Assembly: GCA_043819035.1 (NCBI GenBank)
Contig: JBDRFD010000033.1
Location: 1 to 16,362, forward strand
DNA from: UBA2144 sp043819035
GTDB lineage: Bacteria; Patescibacteriota; Gracilibacteria; Peribacterales; Peribacteraceae
Direction: 5' to 3'
Length of the DNA stretch: 16,362 bases
Position numbers and translations under genes: made by a program. Below the pieces are notes generated by a model. It was not told where the DNA came from and did no database searches. It saw only the letters and a list, made by a program, of their open reading frames with translations. Position 1 is the stretch's first letter. Each line of letters begins with the position of its first letter. Shown piece after piece: positions 13,190 through 16,362 of the stretch.

Positions 13190-13579
13190 TTATTTGTGGT
13201 TACTGACAAAGTTGTGAATTTTGGAGAGAACATTTGGCATAGAGTTATGTATTTCTTCATTAGTTATTCTTAGAGTTTGATATCCTTTACTTCTCAAATA
13301 CTTATCTCTTTCAATATCATATTCTCTTCGTTCTTTTGTGTTGTGAATGCCTCCATCTACTTCAATTATTGTCTTCTTCCTTCTGCATAGAAAATCTGCG
13401 ATGAAAGGTCCAATATTTACCTGTCTGCAAAACTTGATGTCATGACATTTACGATCTCTTAGAAGATTCCAAATCTTCTTTTCTTCTGGAGTCATGTTCT
13501 TTCTAAGGAATCGTGTAAATTCACATTTGTGTTTCGTACAAAGTTTTTCCTTTGTTGCTTCATTCATAGGATAAGGCAT
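13190..13579 (-). CDS. DUF559 endonuclease-like protein
   Basis: 129 residues from ATG 13579. The sequence follows DUF559 (a Vsr/very-short-patch-repair-like nuclease fold): LRKNMTPEEKKIWNLLRDRK (25-44), FCRQVNIGPFIADFLC (50-65), then KKTIIEVDGGIH (68-79), ERDKYLRSKGYQTLRI and the terminal NVLSKIHNFV. Asp62, Glu73 and Asp75 are the likely metal-binding residues of the nuclease core. Family length is about 110-130, so the gene looks complete. TTG 13609 (10 residues longer) and ATG 13567 are alternative starts; no strong Shine-Dalgarno sequence decides. The gene is notably AT-rich and sits between MITE-like repeats, consistent with horizontal transfer. Biochemical activity of the family is poorly known. 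Confidence 0.85.
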   Translation of the reverse strand: MPYPMNEATKEKLCTKHKCEFTRFLRKNMTPEEKKIWNLLRDRKCHDIKFCRQVNIGPFIADFLCRRKKTIIEVDGGIHNTKERREYDIERDKYLRSKGYQTLRITNEEIHNSMPNVLSKIHNFVSNHK

Positions 13580-13629
13580 CCTAAAGAAATTGGAACCGAA
13601 CGCAACCAATATAGTGAGTTCTGTTTTCA

Positions 13630-13724
13630 GACCTCACCCCCGGCCCCTCTCCTTCGCTGAGCTGCTTTTCGAGTGAATTACCCTACATATGCCAACGTTG
13701 AAATGTTGGCGAAGGCGAGGGGAG
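13630..13724 (+). repeat. Truncated MITE copy (first hairpin module only)
   Basis: Begins with the same terminal sequence as the full copies and matches their first ~95 nt, ending after GGCGAAGGCGAGGGGAG. This equals exactly the first hairpin (CCCCTCTCCTTCGC paired with GCGAAGGCGAGGGG, one mismatch), with an inner GCCAAC/GTTGGC stem. A full copy begins 2 nt later. Confidence 0.75.
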
Positions 13725-13726
13725 AT

Positions 13727-13954
13727 GACCTCACCCCCGGCCCCTCTCCTTCGCTGAGCTGCTTTTCGAGTAAATTACTTTGCCTATGGCAATGCTGAAA
13801 TGTTGGCGAAGGCGAGGGGAGCTTCCATTGCACAGATTTCGATACGTGTTCAGCGAAGCTCCCCTCTCTTTTTCCCACGAAAAAAGGATATGTTTGAACT
13901 CAATTGGAAACACTTATAATGAGCGAGAAAAGGAGAGGGGTAGGGGGTGAGGTC
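13727..13954 (+). repeat. MITE-like repeat, right full copy (228 nt)
   Basis: Near-identical to 12943-13171 and in the same orientation, with the same terminal inverted repeats and internal hairpins. TTGAAC (13894-13899) and TATAAT (13915-13920) recur and would point toward the giant gene at 14154. It is followed by a 16-nt repeat-end fragment (13957-13972), so it may have inserted into the truncated copy that starts at 13630. Confidence 0.8.
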
Positions 13955-14006
13955 AAGGTCGTGGGTGAGGTCTCGAGGTAAAACAAAACACACACAAAAC
14001 CCCGAC

Positions 14007-14093
14007 CGTTCCACCCACCGATAGAACGTCTTACGTCTCTTCCTTAAGCCAAAAACTCAAAGCCACCAAAAGTTTTTTCCGCAAGGGGTCTTC
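14007..14093 (+). promoter_or_regulatory. Conserved 87-nt upstream element, copy 2
   Basis: Ungapped partner of 4941-5027. CGTTC (14007-14011) and GAACG (14024-14028) again enclose a 12-nt C-rich loop, and GGGT (14086-14089) could pair with ACCC in the loop, so the proposed pseudoknot is kept with different bases. It ends 60 nt before ATG 14154. The stretch between holds AT-rich sequence and a weak CATTAT -10-like box (14135-14140) but no clear -35 at the right distance. Confidence 0.6.
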
Positions 14094-14153
14094 CGTGCGT
14101 TTTGAGAGGTGTAATAATATTATCACCTTTATCTCATTATTCCCCCTGCACCC

Positions 14154-16362
14154 ATGAACCGCTCCCCCATCGAAGCGCTCAGAAGCAGATTCAGCCCCGA
14201 AACACGCAAGAAGAAGAATCGAGGCACTGTTGGAAATCTGCAAAGGAAGCTCAGGATAGAACAACTCGAACAGATTCTGCCTCTTTCGGGCGTGGGAGAC
14301 GACGCGCCCACGGCCTACTGGGCAATGGAGCAACAGGGGGACACTGTGGAAGATATGACGGGAGGAGGGTATGACGGGGTCAATGTGGGAGGTGAGTTTA
14401 GCAGCGACAAACCGGAGAACCTGCTGGGGAGCTCGGGCAGCATGCGGTTTGACGGAACAGGTGAACATGTGAATCTGGGTGATTTGAGATTGGCTGAACG
14501 TGATGTGACTGTTAGTGCCTGGGTGAAGCCTGATGATGTGAACGGAGGAATGAAGGGGATCATAACGAAACGCATGTTCGGTAATGTGACGCTTGCCATG
14601 GGTATAGCGAATGAAGGAAAGATCTACATGGGACTAAATAACGGGCAGGAAAGAACTCTTTTCTCTACGGGAAGCATTACCGCCGAAGAGTGGACACATG
14701 TGACAGGAGTGTATGACAGCGGGAAGCAAGAGATACGAATTTACTTTAATGGAGTGCTGGATACGGTGGTCAGTGGTATTGGGAATGGAAACCTTCTGTA
14801 TTCGGGGGAGCGCCTGATGGTGGGAGTGCTGGATGACGGGAAGGGGGGAGAAGCGTGGCACTATGGAGGAGAGATTGATGATCTAGGATTATGGAACAGA
14901 GTGCTCACCAATGAAGAGGTTGTGTTGGCGGGAAGCGGGGTGCAGGGGGTGGAGGAGGCGCTACAAGAACAAGAAAACACCGGAGATACAGAAGCCGATA
15001 ATACAGAGGCAGCGGTACGCGCTTTTAATCCGGATATTCCCTACTCCCGCATGCGGGTAGAAGGGTTCAGTGGAGTACACAGGAATTTCATTTCAGTACT
15101 GTATGCCACCCCGCTGGATGCGGTGACGTTCCGTTTGTATGAAGGGACATCTGTTGTAAATATCCCAGTGGAGTGTAAGGGTGGAACGGCGGATGGGAGT
15201 ATTGGCCATATCATGCCATCTGATCTTATCGGAGAATATTCGCGCAATCCGGATCGTATCTTTACATTCGATATGCTGGACAGCGAAGGAAACGTGCTGG
15301 ACCGTGTTCAGATACGGGGCAACGGGAGCATCATGACCGGGCAGGATGCATGGGAGGATATGGAAACAGGACGATCCATCGAATTCGCCATCGAACCGCG
15401 CATTCAGGTTGCCGCCATCAACGGAACTGCTGTGGTGTTCGCCGCATCGACTCCTTATGACAACATGACAGTGACGATGTCGGGGGGAGGATTGATGTCG
15501 CAGCGGTCGTTTGAGAGAGAAGGCGGAACGGAAGTTCTTTTCGGGCAAACATTCTTTGATGCATCCAATCCTGCCGGGGAATACGCGCTTACACTGACGA
15601 ACAACAAGGGAATGGTATTGGATCAGGTAACGCTCAAGTGGGATGGGGAACTTTCATTAACAGACGCTGCGGACCGATGGAGTTCCGAGGGGCAGGTTGC
15701 GGGGATGCTCATGCGAGGAGATGATGCAGTATTGGCACTTGCACAGCAGACCGAGCAGCTCGCAGGCGTTACGGACGCGGTGGCAGCTCAGACGGGCCTT
15801 AAGAGCATGAATGTGGATGATTACCCCGTCCTCAGAGAATTCCAGGAAGATGAACTATGGCGCGCCTCGCAGTTCCACAAGACACGGGAAGAGATGGACG
15901 AAGCGTATTTTATAAAGAATCCGGCAATGAGGAACCCCGAGACGGACCAATTGCGTACAATGAGAAGCGACACATTGGGAGCGCTCTGGGAAGACATGGA
16001 TGATTATGGAACGTGGGTGGGTAGGATTCTGGACCGGGCGGTGAACGTGTACTTCATCTCGCAGAGAGGCGGAGGCCAGCAGGCAGCCATACAGGCGGTA
16101 CAGACGGAAATTGACATCGCAGGCGGACTGCCAAAGATTCTGGAATTGCAAATCGGAACAGGCGTCAAATTACCCACACTTGGTCAGGCGTTGGCGGAAG
16201 GCCTGAAGATCTATGAAGAAAACGTGGATATCTTCTACTCTGCACAGGGAATGTCTGTGCGTGAATTCGTGAAGCAGGAATCCAGGGCGAGCGACCCCTA
16301 CTGGCAGATCGTGTACGGAGGGCAGAGTCCCGGGGCAGATGGAGGAGTGCTGGTGGCATCCG
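14154..16362 (+). CDS. Second giant exported protein: LamG domain plus shared module (3' end outside window)
   Basis: Open from ATG 14154 to the window edge, 736 codons without a stop. The N-terminus has no ordinary signal peptide but carries RKLRIEQLEQILPLSG (31-46), paralogous to the RIEKLEDRRMMA motif of the first giant protein. Residues ~51-260 form a laminin-G/concanavalin-like domain (YWAMEQQG, MRFDGTGEHVNLGD, VTVSAWVKP, WTHVTGVYDSG, IYFNGVLD, GEIDDLGLWNRVL), typical of carbohydrate or matrix binding. From ~295 (IPYSRM) to the edge it matches residues ~577-1000 of the first protein (TFRLYEGT, LIGEYS, IFTFDML, EPRIQVAA, SNPAGEYALT, LSLTDAADRWSS). The first protein's coiled coils and Asp-Pro hinge are absent here, replaced by LamG. 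The C-terminal tip is not visible. Likely exported; function inferred only from architecture. Confidence 0.85.
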   Translation, partial: MNRSPIEALRSRFSPETRKKKNRGTVGNLQRKLRIEQLEQILPLSGVGDDAPTAYWAMEQQGDTVEDMTGGGYDGVNVGGEFSSDKPENLLGSSGSMRFDGTGEHVNLGDLRLAERDVTVSAWVKPDDVNGGMKGIITKRMFGNVTLAMGIANEGKIYMGLNNGQERTLFSTGSITAEEWTHVTGVYDSGKQEIRIYFNGVLDTVVSGIGNGNLLYSGERLMVGVLDDGKGGEAWHYGGEIDDLGLWNRVLTNEEVVLAGSGVQGVEEALQEQENTGDTEADNTEAAVRAFNPDIPYSRMRVEGFSGVHRNFISVLYATPLDAVTFRLYEGTSVVNIPVECKGGTADGSIGHIMPSDLIGEYSRNPDRIFTFDMLDSEGNVLDRVQIRGNGSIMTGQDAWEDMETGRSIEFAIEPRIQVAAINGTAVVFAASTPYDNMTVTMSGGGLMSQRSFEREGGTEVLFGQTFFDASNPAGEYALTLTNNKGMVLDQVTLKWDGELSLTDAADRWSSEGQVAGMLMRGDDAVLALAQQTEQLAGVTDAVAAQTGLKSMNVDDYPVLREFQEDELWRASQFHKTREEMDEAYFIKNPAMRNPETDQLRTMRSDTLGALWEDMDDYGTWVGRILDRAVNVYFISQRGGGQQAAIQAVQTEIDIAGGLPKILELQIGTGVKLPTLGQALAEGLKIYEENVDIFYSAQGMSVREFVKQESRASDPYWQIVYGGQSPGADGGVLVAS

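Larger units (their letters stand above)
12943..13972. mobile_element. Composite unit: DUF559 gene between MITE-like repeats
   Basis: The unit begins with GACCTCACCCCC (12943) and ends with GGGTGAGGTC (13972). It contains one full repeat on the left, the DUF559 endonuclease-like gene, and on the right a truncated repeat, a full repeat and a repeat-end fragment. The gene is AT-rich compared with the 50-55% G+C genes on either side. DUF559 proteins lie in the Vsr/restriction-endonuclease-like superfamily, so a role in repeat movement or copying is possible but not shown. No transposase is present. Confidence 0.6.

Noticed and set aside
13678..13913. Minus-strand reading frames over the MITE copies
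   Set aside because: They lie wholly within palindromic repeat DNA, have repeat-type translations and show no domain.
12943..13972. CRISPR array from the repeated GC-rich blocks
   Set aside because: The repeats are about 228 nt with terminal inverted repeats and a gene between them. There are no short regularly spaced repeats with unique spacers and no cas genes.
1..16362. UGA-as-glycine genetic code of some candidate-phylum bacteria
   Set aside because: Several well-supported genes end with TGA at sensible positions (1861-1863, 3364-3366, 9151-9153), and no conserved domain is interrupted by in-frame UGA.

Overview
The window is a bacterial chromosome segment whose mix of genes points to an uncultivated lineage. 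A candidate phylum (Patescibacteria/Peregrinibacteria-like) or a member of the PVC group (Planctomycetes-Verrucomicrobia) fits best. The evidence is S-layer homology repeats, SHD1 domains, giant exported proteins with an N-terminal RIExLE motif similar to the planctomycete LExRxLLA export motif, a deoxyhypusine-synthase-like gene beside a SpeD homologue, and a MITE-flanked DUF559 gene. This assignment is inference. UGA is used as a stop codon, so the UGA=Gly code of Gracilibacteria/Absconditabacteria is not in use. Several starts have no Shine-Dalgarno sequence but a -10-like box just upstream, suggesting leaderless or short-leader mRNAs.

Layout. 1-666: 3' end of an ATP-citrate lyase gene (citryl-CoA lyase domain), followed 6 nt later by a RAYT (Y1 transposase) gene with a 35-nt palindrome inside its reading frame. 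1375-3240: an unrecognised helical protein, a palindrome-rich gap, a small DUF3096-like membrane protein and a stand-alone (p)ppGpp-hydrolase-type HD protein. 3364-4659 (minus strand): a secreted protein with two SHD1 domains. 5083-9153: a 1356-residue exported protein of alternating coiled coils and beta domains, with an Asp-Pro hinge and a C-terminal tip carrying His...NCN motifs of a permuted papain/NlpC-like hydrolase. Overlapping its end by 14 nt is an AT-rich three-helix membrane protein (9140-9499), as in polymorphic toxin/immunity pairs. 9568-11010: a secreted protein with SLH repeats. 11308-12887: a two-gene polyamine-type operon, a SpeD-family pyruvoyl decarboxylase and a deoxyhypusine/homospermidine-synthase-like enzyme. 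12943-13972: a DUF559 endonuclease-like gene between MITE-like repeats with about 25-bp terminal inverted repeats. 14154-window end: a second giant protein (LamG domain plus the module shared with the first), open at the right edge.

The two giant genes are paralogues. They share an N-terminal motif, a roughly 450-residue module and an ungapped 87-nt upstream element (64/87 identical) about 55-60 nt before each start. With the SHD1 and SLH proteins they suggest a cell-surface/exported system of variable composition. The low-G+C stretch from about 8.3 to 11.3 kb (giant-protein tip, membrane partner, SLH gene) looks like an exchangeable cassette.
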